Assembly: GCA_035248725.1 (NCBI GenBank)
Contig: DATFHG010000111.1
Coordinates: forward strand, 28,823 to 92,822
Direction: 5' to 3'
DNA from: DASPMP01 sp035248725
GTDB lineage: Bacteria > Gemmatimonadota > Gemmatimonadetes > Gemmatimonadales > Gemmatimonadaceae
DNA length: 64,000 nt
Shown: in pieces, positions 15,496 to 24,207 of the stretch
How the letters are laid out: each line of letters begins with the position of its first letter
Position numbering within the stretch: position 1 is the stretch's first letter
Translations under genes and position numbers: made by a program
Notes under the pieces: generated by a model
Databases searched by the model: none
What the model was told of the DNA's origin: nothing
The model's input: only the letters and a program-made list of their open reading frames with translations

Positions 15496-17082
15496 TCAGC
15501 GCGCCGCAGCCGCCGCGTTGTCCGCCGCGGTTCGCGCGTGGTTCTTTCCGTACGTGAAGTAGATGACGAATCCGATGATCATCCAGACGATCAACCGGAT
15601 CCACGTGTCCTTCGGAAGGAACGCCATCATCCCGAAGCACACCAGTATGCCCAGGATGGGCACGAGCGGAACGAGCGGCGTGCGGAACGGACGCGGCAGG
15701 TCCGGCCGCTTGCGGCGCAGCACGATGATGCTCGCGCACACGATGACGAACGCCAGCAGCGTCCCGATCGAGACGAGCTCGCCCAGGAGTCCGATCGGGA
15801 AGAATCCCGCGAAGAATGCCGCCACCACGCCGGTCACGATCGTGGTGACATACGGCGTACGGAACCGGGGATGCACCTTTCCGAACGCGGGTGGCAACAG
15901 CCCGTCGCGCGACATGGCGTAGAAGACGCGCGCCTGTCCCATCATCATGACCAGGACCACCGATGACAGCCCGGCAATCGCACCCACGTTGATGAAGTAC
16001 GTCAGCCACTTGAGCGGTTGTCCCGCCTTCTCGATCGCCACGTACACGGGGTGCGGGACGCCGAGCTCCGTGTAATGCGCGAGCCCCGTCATGACGAGCG
16101 ACATCAGGATGTACAGCACGGTGCAGATGGCGAGCGACGCCAGGATGCCGATCGGCATGTCGCGCTGCGGATTCTTGGCTTCCTGCGCGGCGGTCGACAC
16201 CGCGTCGAAACCGATGTACGCGAAGAAGACCACCGCGGCTGCCCGCACCACTCCCGTCCATCCGTAATGCCCGAACTCGCCGGTGCCGGCCGGAATGAAA
16301 GGCGTCCAGTTGGAGGATTTCACGTACATGAAGCCGAATCCGATGACCAGGAACACGATCGCCAGCTTCACGAATACAATGATGTTGTTGAAACGCGCCG
16401 ATTCCTTGATGCCGATCACCAGCAGCGTCGTGATCAGCCCGACGAGCACGATCGCGGGAAGGTTGATGACGCCACCGTGTATCGTGCCTCCCGCCGCGGA
16501 ACACAGCGCCGCGGCGTTGCCCGCCGCCGCGCCCGCCGCTTTCTGCAGCGAGTCGAGGGGCAGCAGGCCATTGTTGGAGGTCACGCACAACGTCGACTTC
16601 ACCAGGGTGTGCGTGCCTTCGACCGTCATGGGCGCCGAGGCCCACGCGGGCGGCAGGCTGAGGCCGATTTCCGTGAGAAATGCGCTGAAGTACCCCGACC
16701 AGCCTACGGCGACCGTCGCGGCGCCGAAGAGGTACTCGAGCATCAGGTCCCAGCCGATGATCCAGGCGAAAAACTCGCCCAGCGTCGCGTAACTGTAGGT
16801 GTAGGCGCTCCCGGCGATCGGAATCATCGCCGCGAACTCCGCGTAGCACAGGCCCGCGAATACGCAGCCGATGCCGGAGATTACGAACGAAAGCACGACG
16901 GCGGGGCCCGCATAGGCCGCCGCCGCTTGTCCCGTCAGTACGAAGATGCCCGCGCCGATGATCGCGCCGATGCCGAGCAACGTGAGGTTCCACGCGCCCA
17001 GTGCGCGTCGGAGTGTGTGCTCGCCCTCGGTTGACGCTTCATCCTGCAGCAGGGCGATGCTCTTGGTCGTCCACAGTCCCAT
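15496..17082 (-). CDS. APC-superfamily amino-acid permease (CAT type)
   Basis: 528 aa with 12-14 hydrophobic helices. The first helix has the unwound glycine stretch GIGAIIGAGIFVLTG typical of APC transporters, and SFVISGIGCVFAGLCYAEFA follows. YIGFDAVSTAAQEAKNPQRDMP in the middle is the loop of the cationic amino acid transporter branch. The additional C-terminal helices also fit that branch. Substrate is not predictable beyond an amino acid. The ATG is preceded by gggag at a good distance. It is transcribed alone: guaB ends in a terminator upstream and a second terminator follows its stop. Confidence 0.9.
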   Translation of the reverse strand: MGLWTTKSIALLQDEASTEGEHTLRRALGAWNLTLLGIGAIIGAGIFVLTGQAAAAYAGPAVVLSFVISGIGCVFAGLCYAEFAAMIPIAGSAYTYSYATLGEFFAWIIGWDLMLEYLFGAATVAVGWSGYFSAFLTEIGLSLPPAWASAPMTVEGTHTLVKSTLCVTSNNGLLPLDSLQKAAGAAAGNAAALCSAAGGTIHGGVINLPAIVLVGLITTLLVIGIKESARFNNIIVFVKLAIVFLVIGFGFMYVKSSNWTPFIPAGTGEFGHYGWTGVVRAAAVVFFAYIGFDAVSTAAQEAKNPQRDMPIGILASLAICTVLYILMSLVMTGLAHYTELGVPHPVYVAIEKAGQPLKWLTYFINVGAIAGLSSVVLVMMMGQARVFYAMSRDGLLPPAFGKVHPRFRTPYVTTIVTGVVAAFFAGFFPIGLLGELVSIGTLLAFVIVCASIIVLRRKRPDLPRPFRTPLVPLVPILGILVCFGMMAFLPKDTWIRLIVWMIIGFVIYFTYGKNHARTAADNAAAAAR

Positions 17083-17109
17083 GCGAAGTCTCCCGTGGGG
17101 TACGGACAG

Positions 17110-17134
17110 AAAAACGGGGGCCTTCGTGCCCCCG
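17110..17134 (-). terminator. Intrinsic terminator of guaB
   Basis: CGGGGGC at 17115-17121 pairs with 17128-17134 around a 6-base loop, followed on the minus strand by five T residues. Confidence 0.85.
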
Positions 17135-17165
17135 AGTGTATACAACGTACGGCCGTCAGCGCGCT

Positions 17166-18602
17166 CTAGCCACTGTAATTCGGCGCCTCTCTCGTGATGG
17201 TCACGTCGTGCGGATGGGATTCACGGAGGCCGGCCATGGTGACGCGCACGAACTCGGCGCGCGTGCGCAGATCGTCCACCGTCGCGCACCCCACGTAGCC
17301 CATGCCGCTGCGCAGACCGCCGATCATCTGGTACAGCACGTCCCCCACCGGGCCCTTGTACGGCACGCGCCCTTCGATACCCTCGGGCACGAGCTTGCGG
17401 GCGGAGAGCTCGCCTTCCTGGAAGTACCGGTCCGCGCTGCCGTCCTGCATCGCGCTCAGGGAGCCCATGCCACGGACCATCTTGTATCTCCGTCCCTCGA
17501 GGAGGAACGCTTCGCCCGGGCTCTCTTCGGTACCGGCGAGCATCGACCCCATCATCACCGAGCTCGCGCCCGCGGCCAACGCTTTCACGATGTCACCGGA
17601 GTACTTGATGCCGCCGTCCGCGATTACCGGGACATCGCCCGCTCCCGCCACCGCGTCCATGACGGCGGTGAGCTGCGGAACGCCGACTCCGGTCACGACG
17701 CGCGTCGTACAGATGGATCCCGGTCCCACGCCGCACTTCACGGCGTCGACGCCGCGCTCGACCAGTGCGCGGGCGCCGTCGCGTGTCGCGATGTTGCCGG
17801 CGATCAATTGCACGTCCGCGAACGCGTCGCGAACCTGCGCCGTCGCGCGCAGGACGCCGTCGCTATGGCCGTGTGCCGTGTCAATGATCAGTGCGTCGAC
17901 GCCCGCATCCACGAGCGCACGCGCGCGTGCGAGAAAGTCGCCCGCTGCCCCGATCGCCGCGGCGACCCGCAATCGGCCATGACGATCCTTGTTCGCTTCC
18001 GGATAGCGACGCCGCTTGTGGATGTCCTTCACCGTGATGAGCCCGCGCAGTCGCCGCTCCTTGTCGACAACGGGCAGTTTCTCGATGCGGTGCTTCGCCA
18101 TGATCTGCTCGGCTTCATCGAGGGTCGTGCCCTCCGGCGCGGTGACCAGACGATCCTTCGTCATCGCGTCGCGGAGTGGCCGATCCAGCTCACGCTCGAA
18201 TTGCAGATCGCGGTTCGTGATGATCCCGACCAACCGGTCATCATCGTCGACGATCGGAACGCCCGAGATGCTGAAGCGCGCCATCAGGGCGGTGGCCGCA
18301 CGCACCGTGTCGTCCGGGCGGAGTGTGATGGGCCTGAGGATCATGCCGCTCTCACTGCGCTTCACGCGGTCCACTTCGGCCGCCTGCCGGTCGATGGACA
18401 TGTTCTTGTGCAGCACGCCGATGCCTCCGGCGCGCGCCATCGCGATGGCCATCTCCGATTCCGTCACCGTATCCATCGCCGCGGATGCGAGCGGCACCTG
18501 GAGCGCGATGCCTCGCGTGAAGCGCGACGCGGTGGATACGTCGCGCGGGTGCGTCAGCGAGTGCTTCGGCACCAGCAGCACGTCATCAAACGTTAGAGCC
18601 AC
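17166..18602 (-). CDS. guaB: Inosine-5'-monophosphate dehydrogenase
   Basis: 478 aa from the GTG chosen here. It oxidises IMP to XMP with NAD, the committed step of GMP synthesis. LTFDDVLLVPKHS opens the TIM barrel; two CBS domains occupy about residues 85-205; the catalytic loop CGVGPGSICTTRVVTGVGVPQ holds the active Cys; the flap has GMGSLSAMQ. An in-frame ATG at 18731 would add 43 Arg/Ser-rich residues, but that stretch encodes a terminator hairpin (18670-18703), so translation from 18602 is preferred. The family normally starts a few residues before LTFDD, which agrees. Confidence 0.95.
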   Translation of the reverse strand: MALTFDDVLLVPKHSLTHPRDVSTASRFTRGIALQVPLASAAMDTVTESEMAIAMARAGGIGVLHKNMSIDRQAAEVDRVKRSESGMILRPITLRPDDTVRAATALMARFSISGVPIVDDDDRLVGIITNRDLQFERELDRPLRDAMTKDRLVTAPEGTTLDEAEQIMAKHRIEKLPVVDKERRLRGLITVKDIHKRRRYPEANKDRHGRLRVAAAIGAAGDFLARARALVDAGVDALIIDTAHGHSDGVLRATAQVRDAFADVQLIAGNIATRDGARALVERGVDAVKCGVGPGSICTTRVVTGVGVPQLTAVMDAVAGAGDVPVIADGGIKYSGDIVKALAAGASSVMMGSMLAGTEESPGEAFLLEGRRYKMVRGMGSLSAMQDGSADRYFQEGELSARKLVPEGIEGRVPYKGPVGDVLYQMIGGLRSGMGYVGCATVDDLRTRAEFVRVTMAGLRESHPHDVTITREAPNYSG

Positions 18603-18666
18603 GTCAGCGCGGACCCTGGATGCGTCACCGCGTGGCTCGCGTAGCTGTTCGCTGTCCTCGGAACGC

Positions 18667-18703
18667 AAAGGCCCGCCACCAGAGCGATCCTGGTGAGCGG
18701 GCC
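18667..18703 (-). terminator. Terminator-like hairpin between DUF1232 gene and guaB
   Basis: GGCCCGC-CACCAG at 18670-18682 pairs with 18690-18703 with one bulged A and a 7-base loop; minus-strand tail is tttgcg. Thirteen base pairs. The T-run is short, so it may terminate partially or act as an attenuator for guaB. Confidence 0.6.
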
Positions 18704-18744
18704 GTGTCGTCGAGCGAGTTCCTGTCGCCATGGTGAAATGTAGC

Positions 18745-19236
18745 TTACCGCCCGAGCGCCCTCAACCGTCGTCGCACACGTCGCGGCAGGAAGAACGCCG
18801 CCGCGAGCATCACCTTCCGGAGATTCAGCTCGCGCAGGTCCTCGGGATTGCCCGTCCAGTGTGACAACAGCACGGAGCGACCGGCATTTTGCATCAAACG
18901 ACGCAGCGCGAGCACGAGGAGATACACGTCGTCCACCTCACCGAGGAAGGGGACGAAGTCCGGGATCAGATCAATCGGCGTGACGATGTACGCGATCGCT
19001 CCGGCAACCAGCAGTTTGTCCAGCGTCGCCACGCGACTGTCGCTGATCAGGCCCCATAAGAGCCGCAGGAATCGAGGCAGCTCCGCCACGTATCCCATGA
19101 CCGTCCGCTTGGCACCGGTTCTTGGCTGCCCCTCGACCTCCCGCACGGGTCGACGTGCGCCGCGCCCGCGCGCCGCACTCGCCGACGCCGCTGATCTCTC
19201 ACGAGCCGATGCTCGCGCGCTTTTGGGAACCGCCAT
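18745..19236 (-). CDS. DUF1232 (YkvA-like) membrane protein
   Basis: 163 aa. A basic Ala/Arg/Ser-rich N-terminus of about 45 residues precedes the conserved DUF1232 core: LLVAGAIAYIVTPIDLIPDFVPFLGEVDD (shown in part here by AYIVTPIDLIPDFVP), containing the Pro-rich turn between two short hydrophobic helices. A second hydrophobic stretch MLAAAFFLP is near the end. Function is unknown for the family. Its ATG directly follows the stop of the next upstream gene, so the two are translationally coupled. Confidence 0.85.
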   Translation of the reverse strand: MAVPKSARASARERSAASASAARGRGARRPVREVEGQPRTGAKRTVMGYVAELPRFLRLLWGLISDSRVATLDKLLVAGAIAYIVTPIDLIPDFVPFLGEVDDVYLLVLALRRLMQNAGRSVLLSHWTGNPEDLRELNLRKVMLAAAFFLPRRVRRRLRALGR

Positions 19237-19710
19237 CTAGAGACGCTCCTGTCCCGAGCCGGGCTCTCGAACGCCGTGAGCCGGACTGGACGCTTCGGAT
19301 GTTATTGTACTCCCACCTGTCGACGCGGGCGGTGCGCTCGGCGTCGCGGTGCTCGGCGTCCCAGGAGCAGCAGTCGTACCGCTGGGTCCGCGAGCGGGGC
19401 TGCTGACGTTCTGCGCCGCCGTCACGATGTCGCTGGCGACGGATTTCCCCGCGGCGACGGCGCCATTGAGCACGTTCGCGGCGCGATTGAGCAAACCCAT
19501 CGTCTCGGCGATGGCCGTCGCGGACACTTTACCGGCCCGCAGTCGATCTTCGACGGCTTCCGTGAATCTCGTGAACGCGTTGCCTGTGGGATTCTGGCGT
19601 TCGGCGTACTTGGATTCCAGAAACTCGATGTAGTCGAGCACCTGGTAGCCACGTTCATCCGTGAACGTGTCGAGCTTCCGAAGGATGCGGTCGCGCAAAT
19701 GGGCGTTCAT
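19237..19710 (-). CDS. Hypothetical protein with helical N-terminus and Pro/Thr/Ser tail
   Basis: 157 aa; no named family recognised. Residues 1-45 are helical and charged (RDRILRKLDTFTDERGYQVL, IEFLESKYA), reminiscent of small DUF2281-like helices. Residues 50-95 look amphipathic (FTEAVEDRLRAGKV, NRAANVLNGAVAAGKSV). From about residue 100 the protein is a low-complexity Ala/Pro/Ser/Thr tail, probably disordered. The stop codon abuts the DUF1232 start. A TAGATT box 9 bases before the ATG could be its promoter. Confidence 0.7.
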   Translation of the reverse strand: MNAHLRDRILRKLDTFTDERGYQVLDYIEFLESKYAERQNPTGNAFTRFTEAVEDRLRAGKVSATAIAETMGLLNRAANVLNGAVAAGKSVASDIVTAAQNVSSPARGPSGTTAAPGTPSTATPSAPPASTGGSTITSEASSPAHGVREPGSGQERL

Positions 19711-19776
19711 ACAGCAAGCAATCTACCGCGCCCCACGTTCTCTGCCGCCGCCGCTACGCCGACCCTCGACCCGCTG

Positions 19777-20865
19777 CTAGCCTCTCCAGCGCGACCGGCG
19801 GCCGCGGGCGTCGATGTGCACGTAGGGCGTGGAGTAGAGATGGCTGTTGTAGATGCCGAGGCCACCGACCAGGTCCGGGTGGGTGCGCTCGACCTCTTCC
19901 ACGGCAGCAACGATCAGCCGCTGATCGCCGCGATCGATGCGGCCGTTGCCATTGGCGTCGACGACGACGTCCGCCGCATCGCCGTATTGGTGCCGGCTGT
20001 CGCGGGCGGCGCGCAACACATGACGGTTGTGCGACGGCGTCCGGAAACCGGAGTGCACGTCGAGCTCCAGCTCCTCGGTATCCGACTGTGCGACACCGCG
20101 CATCGTCTCCAGCTCGGCGAACACCAGCTCGAGCTTGTCGAGGAGACGCGGATTCAGCGCGACGTACTTGGGCCAGACGTCTTCCTGGTCGTCGTGCGTC
20201 AAAAAATGCTTCAGCTTGAGATGCTTGCTCACCGCGAGATCGAGATACTCGGGATAGATCTCGAGAAATCCCTCGGGATGATCTTCCTCGCCGACGCCGC
20301 GCAAGCGCTCCGCGAGGTACATCCCGATCCGGTAGCCGTTCAGCATCGCGCCGAGCTTTTCGCGGAACGGGCGCATAACGGCGACGACCGGCTCCTGGAG
20401 AATCTGGCGCTCGGTGCCTCGCACCAGCGTGAGATAGTAGAAACCCGGTACTGACGGCGCCGACACTTCGGCGCCTTCGATTGGTTGCGGAGCGAACCCC
20501 GTCGGAGCATTGCGCAGCGAGGTCCACTCGTACCGCAGGGCCGCGGGATCGCCGCCGACCGCGAGCGGATATTCGATCTTCTGGCCTGGCAGCGAGAAGA
20601 GCAGTTTGACCTCCCCGCTGCGCCCGAACGCATTTCCGGAAGCGGAGCCCAACGTAAATGGCGTCCCACCGAATCGCGCAAAAGGCGCGCGGCCGAGAGC
20701 GGCGTCCGGACGATAGAACTGGATGACGCCAATGGCCGCGCACATCGCGACGAGCACCGTCGCGACATCCGCGCGCAAAAGCGGGTGCCGCCGGATGACC
20801 GGCTTGAAGCGCCGCTTCTTCTTCACTGCGTCAACCCACGGTTTGGTCGGTCCATACGCCTGCAT
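19777..20865 (-). CDS. M15-family peptidase with EF-hand-like calcium loop
   Basis: About 362 aa. One membrane anchor near the N-terminus (VATVLVAMCAAIGVIQF), then an Ig-like or all-beta region, a helical region, and a C-terminal peptidase M15A domain: DVHSGFRTPSHN, SRHQYGDAADV (zinc His and Asp) and YVHIDARG (last zinc His). Such enzymes cut D-amino-acid bonds in peptidoglycan. Directly after the zinc motif lies DANGNGRIDRGD, a canonical 12-residue EF-hand/dockerin calcium loop. The longest frame begins with TTG at 20937 inside a terminator hairpin, so ATG 20865 (or 20889) is preferred. It is separated from the L,D-transpeptidase genes by that hairpin. Confidence 0.8.
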   Translation of the reverse strand: MQAYGPTKPWVDAVKKKRRFKPVIRRHPLLRADVATVLVAMCAAIGVIQFYRPDAALGRAPFARFGGTPFTLGSASGNAFGRSGEVKLLFSLPGQKIEYPLAVGGDPAALRYEWTSLRNAPTGFAPQPIEGAEVSAPSVPGFYYLTLVRGTERQILQEPVVAVMRPFREKLGAMLNGYRIGMYLAERLRGVGEEDHPEGFLEIYPEYLDLAVSKHLKLKHFLTHDDQEDVWPKYVALNPRLLDKLELVFAELETMRGVAQSDTEELELDVHSGFRTPSHNRHVLRAARDSRHQYGDAADVVVDANGNGRIDRGDQRLIVAAVEEVERTHPDLVGGLGIYNSHLYSTPYVHIDARGRRSRWRG

Positions 20866-20917
20866 CCCTGATTTCGGCGTTGCCAGCATACGACGACTGA
20901 CCGCGCCGACCTTTTCC

Positions 20918-20949
20918 AAAACAGCAGAGCCCGGCAACAGGACCGGGCT
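20918..20949 (-). terminator. Terminator-like hairpin after the L,D-transpeptidase gene
   Basis: AGCCCGG at 20928-20934 pairs with 20943-20949 (8-base loop); minus-strand tail ctgctgtttt. It lies about 130 bases beyond the L,D-transpeptidase stop and before the M15 peptidase start. A TAAGTT box at 20965-20970 just upstream means it could alternatively attenuate the M15 transcript. Confidence 0.6.
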
Positions 20950-21082
20950 ACCATGGAGCCATACAACTTATCCGAATTGATCGGCCTGGCCAGAAGTTGA
21001 TGGGCCGAGCGTCCACACGCAGGTGATCGAAAGCACCCGCACTCTGGCAGATACTGATCGTTCGATCAGACGCCCGCGTTTA

Positions 21083-21907
21083 TTAGTAGATGAACACCGG
21101 AGTCCCGATCGGGACGAGGGCGTAAAGCTTCGCGATGTCTTGGTTTGTCATCCGGACGCACCCGTGACTGACCGAATGGCCAATTGTTTCGGGTTTGTCC
21201 GTTCCGTGGATCGCGTATCCGTCGCCGAGCAATAGCCGGTAGGCGCCCAGAACGCCGGCGAATTTTCGTTGGTTCGTGCCGAACGGCGGAATCACGATGT
21301 TGCCGTCGACCACCAGCTCGTTTCCCTCGCCGGACCCGACCCTTGTGCTCTTTCCGTCCGGTCCAACGCGAACCACGTCCGAACCGTCGACACGAATGAC
21401 GGCGCTGTCGGTCCGAATCGCTTGGCCGCGCTCGAGTCGGCGAACACCGTAGCCGCGTGCCTGGGCAACCTCGACATAATGCCAGTCCGGCGCGACCCAC
21501 ATCGGCGCGGTGTCCTTCGCGACAACCGTCAATCGGCCGCGCGGTGTCTCAAAGCGCCAGTGCAGGTCCTCGCCGGTGCCCTCAAGCACCTTCCCGCTGC
21601 CGGTACCCACCGGCGCGGAGAACAGCACCGAGTCGCCCTGCCGGTACCAGAGTTGGTGGTCCTCGATGCTCACCACGATGTAGGGTCGGTCCGCCGGCGG
21701 CTGCGGCGTCACCGCCAGCACCTGCGCCAGGCTGTCCGCCGCGACGCCGGACCGCCGGTGCGCTTCGCGCAGCGCCTCCAGATTGTCGTTGAAGACCATG
21801 CGCGTGACGTCGCGCTCATAGCGTACACTGAGCGCATTCGCGAACACACCAGCGCTCGCGAACAGCACGACGGCGGACGCGATGGCGATAGCCTTGAGGA
21901 GCGTCAT
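21083..21907 (-). CDS. L,D-transpeptidase (YkuD domain), intact
   Basis: 274 aa. N-terminal hydrophobic anchor or signal (IAIASAVVLFASAGVFA), then a YkuD catalytic domain from about residue 75 to the end. The active-site block is complete: AIHGTDKPETIG followed by SHGCVRMTNQD, with Cys250 as nucleophile, His248 and His234. The enzyme makes 3-3 peptidoglycan cross-links or attaches proteins to peptidoglycan in the periplasm. It follows, 34 bases downstream, a paralogue whose catalytic residues are lost, and is probably cotranscribed with it. Confidence 0.93.
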   Translation of the reverse strand: MTLLKAIAIASAVVLFASAGVFANALSVRYERDVTRMVFNDNLEALREAHRRSGVAADSLAQVLAVTPQPPADRPYIVVSIEDHQLWYRQGDSVLFSAPVGTGSGKVLEGTGEDLHWRFETPRGRLTVVAKDTAPMWVAPDWHYVEVAQARGYGVRRLERGQAIRTDSAVIRVDGSDVVRVGPDGKSTRVGSGEGNELVVDGNIVIPPFGTNQRKFAGVLGAYRLLLGDGYAIHGTDKPETIGHSVSHGCVRMTNQDIAKLYALVPIGTPVFIY

Positions 21908-21941
21908 CGACGCGACACGGTACGACGTGAGGGCGCAGTCA

Positions 21942-22598
21942 TCAGTAGAAGTACACCCGGACGCCGGGGCCCAGACTCGGAAGGATCGCGCGAAGGTCCT
22001 GAGCGCCCGCACGCAGCGAACCGGGGAGCACGTAACCGGAGTCGTTGAGCGGTCCAACGGACGGCATCGTGTAGATGACGGTCCCGCCGTCCAGGAGTAT
22101 CGCGGCCGAACCCAGCGCACCGACCAGCGGCGCGCGATCGGGTGGGCCGATGCCACGGTCGGCGTAGACCCACGCCGGCGGTTGCCATGCCGTGGTGTCG
22201 GAGAGCAGGCCGATGATGCTGCGCACACCGCGCGGAGGCGCAAGATGCACGGTGTCCGGCGCGGTTCCCACACGACGCTCGGGTCCGACCTCGACGCGCA
22301 TGCGTCGCAGCTCGACGCCGTCGCGCTCGAGATACATGGTGCCGCTGTCGACGGACACCGAGAGGTGGAGGTCGCGCTCGAGGCGGGCCTGGCGGCGAAG
22401 GAGCTCAATCGCAGTCCGCAGTCGATTGTTCTCGGCGGCGACCACCTGATCGACACGGCGGCGCTCGATGCGCGACATCGACGCGCGCAACCGGTCGATC
22501 TCGCGCACGTAGCGCTGACGTCGCGACCACACCGCGACGTCGGCGGCGACGAGCAGCACACTCGCCACGATCAGGATCCAGAGCAGCGCACGCTTCAT
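21942..22598 (-). CDS. Membrane-anchored, catalytically dead L,D-transpeptidase-like protein
   Basis: 218 aa. One N-terminal membrane helix (LLWILIVASVLLVAADVAVW), a basic coiled coil at about residues 27-80, then a domain that lines up by eye with the downstream YkuD protein: VSVDSGTMYLERDGV against VSIEDHQLWYRQGDS, PPRG against TPRG, and a gapless end match of GSLRAGAQDLR...VYFY with GCVRMTNQDIA...VFIY. The nucleophilic Cys is Ser194, the HGT motif is YTM and the SHGC His is Pro. It should therefore lack transpeptidase activity and may scaffold or regulate its neighbour. No frameshift; the gene looks maintained. Confidence 0.78.
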   Translation of the reverse strand: MKRALLWILIVASVLLVAADVAVWSRRQRYVREIDRLRASMSRIERRRVDQVVAAENNRLRTAIELLRRQARLERDLHLSVSVDSGTMYLERDGVELRRMRVEVGPERRVGTAPDTVHLAPPRGVRSIIGLLSDTTAWQPPAWVYADRGIGPPDRAPLVGALGSAAILLDGGTVIYTMPSVGPLNDSGYVLPGSLRAGAQDLRAILPSLGPGVRVYFY

Positions 22599-22614
22599 GG
22601 GCCTCAATTATCGC

Positions 22615-22643
22615 TTGGTGAGCGTCATTCGTCCGGATACATT
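22615..22643 (+). promoter_or_regulatory. Sigma-70-type leaderless promoter of gpmI
   Basis: TTGGTG at 22615-22620, 17-base spacer, TACATT at 22638-22643, then 7 bases to the ATG. On the opposite strand GATAAT stands 8 bases before the L,D-transpeptidase-like gene start, so the two promoters are divergent and overlapping. Confidence 0.6.
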
Positions 22644-22650
22644 TTCTGCC

Positions 22651-24207
22651 ATGCCGCTTCGCGATCCCGTCGTGCTCGTCGTGCTCGACGGTTGGGGATA
22701 TCGCGAGGAGCGCGAAGGAAACGCGATCGCCATGGCGAACACGCCAACCTGGGATCGCCTATGGTCTCGCGCTCCTCGTACCCTGTTGGAGGCCTCGGGT
22801 CTCGCCGTTGGTTTGCCCGAGGGACAAATGGGCAACAGCGAGGTCGGGCACCTCAATCTGGGAGCCGGGCGCGTGGTGATGCAGGACCTCGTGCGCATCA
22901 ACCAGTCGATCGCCGACGGAGACTTCTTTCAGAACGCGTCACTCACCAGTGCATGTGACGCGGTCGCGAAGCGCGGCGGCACGCTGCACCTGATGGGGCT
23001 CATCGGTACGGGGGGCGTACACGCGCTCGATCGCCATCTCTTTGCGCTCATCGAGCTGGCCGCACGGAGGAGGATCTCTCGGGTCGCCATCCACGCGCTG
23101 CTCGACGGTCGCGACACGATGCCGAGGTCGGCGTACGGCTACATGCAGGACGTCCTCGCGAAAGCGAAGGGCCGGGCCCGCGTGGCATCGGTTGGCGGCC
23201 GCTATTTCGGGATGGACCGCGACAAGCGCTGGGATCGCACGAAGAAATGGTACGACGCGGCGGTGTTGGGCGTCGGTCCGCAGGCCACGGATCCGCTGGA
23301 ACTGATCAAGAGCTCGTACGAGGCCGGTGTCACCGACGAGTTCATCGAGCCTCGCGTGATCGTGGAGAACGGCGCCGCCGTCGCGCCGATGCGCGATGGA
23401 GACGCGCTGATCTGCTTCAACTTTCGGGCGGACCGGATGCGGCAGATCGTGCGCGCCCTCACCGTCGACGGTTTTGATGGCTTCGAGGTGAGCGACCGCC
23501 CGACGCTGGCCACTGTGGTGACGATGACCACGTACGACCGCACGTTCGACGTCCCCGTGGCCTTTCCGCCGCAGTCGATGGCGAACATCGTGGGCGAAGT
23601 GGTCTCCCACGCGGGCATGACGATGTTTCGCACCGCGGAAACGGAGAAGTACGCGCACGTGACCTACTTCTTCAACGGCGGCGTCGAGACACCCTTTCCC
23701 GGTGAGGACCGCTTGCTCGTGCCCAGCCAGAAGGTCGCGACGTACGACCTGGCGCCCGAGATGAGCGCCGCGGGCGTCACCGACGTCCTGTGCAACGCGA
23801 TCGAACAGCGCGAGCACGATTTCATCCTCTGCAACTACGCGAACGGTGACATGGTCGGACACACCGGCTCCATCCCCGCCACGATCGAAGCGGTCGAGAT
23901 GGTGGACCGGTGCCTGGCGCGGGTCATTGCGTCCGCGGAGAAAACGCGTGCCCGTCTCCTGATCACCGCCGACCACGGCAACTGTGAGATGATGATCGAC
24001 CCCGAAACCGGCGGCCCACACACCGCGCATACGACGAGCCCCGTCCCCCTCGTCCTCATCGATCCCGCAGGCGATCGCCCGCTGCGTGGTGGCGGCGCCC
24101 TCTGCGACGTCGGGCCCACCATCGTACGGCTGCTCGGACTTGATCTGCCGCAGGAGATGACCGGCATCGATCTGCGCGAGCTGCAGCTCGCGGGAGTGCG
24201 CGCGTGA
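22651..24207 (+). CDS. gpmI: 2,3-bisphosphoglycerate-independent phosphoglycerate mutase
   Basis: 518 aa, full family length. It interconverts 3- and 2-phosphoglycerate in glycolysis with a phosphoserine intermediate and two Mn ions. VVLVVLDGWGYRE opens the phosphatase domain; GQMGNSEVGHLNLGAGRVV contains the nucleophilic Ser63; HALLDGRDTMPRSA and the metal-binding ITADHGNCE and HTAHTTSPVPL are all present. The start at 22651 gives the normal N-terminus; the frame extends upstream without family similarity. The next gene starts with a GTGA overlap. Confidence 0.97.
   Translation: MPLRDPVVLVVLDGWGYREEREGNAIAMANTPTWDRLWSRAPRTLLEASGLAVGLPEGQMGNSEVGHLNLGAGRVVMQDLVRINQSIADGDFFQNASLTSACDAVAKRGGTLHLMGLIGTGGVHALDRHLFALIELAARRRISRVAIHALLDGRDTMPRSAYGYMQDVLAKAKGRARVASVGGRYFGMDRDKRWDRTKKWYDAAVLGVGPQATDPLELIKSSYEAGVTDEFIEPRVIVENGAAVAPMRDGDALICFNFRADRMRQIVRALTVDGFDGFEVSDRPTLATVVTMTTYDRTFDVPVAFPPQSMANIVGEVVSHAGMTMFRTAETEKYAHVTYFFNGGVETPFPGEDRLLVPSQKVATYDLAPEMSAAGVTDVLCNAIEQREHDFILCNYANGDMVGHTGSIPATIEAVEMVDRCLARVIASAEKTRARLLITADHGNCEMMIDPETGGPHTAHTTSPVPLVLIDPAGDRPLRGGGALCDVGPTIVRLLGLDLPQEMTGIDLRELQLAGVRA

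Noticed and set aside
15416..16993. Minus-strand open frame of 525 codons inside the permease gene
   Set aside because: Same strand but different frame from the APC permease, which has all its family motifs; the alternative has none.
20889..20937. TTG 20937 as the M15 peptidase start
   Set aside because: It lies within a terminator-like hairpin, and the first 24 residues are unlike an export or anchor sequence.
21055..21068. TGATCG-TT-CGATCA inverted repeat after the L,D-transpeptidase gene
   Set aside because: Six-base arms downstream of the gene, no nearby promoter that it could control; could be chance.
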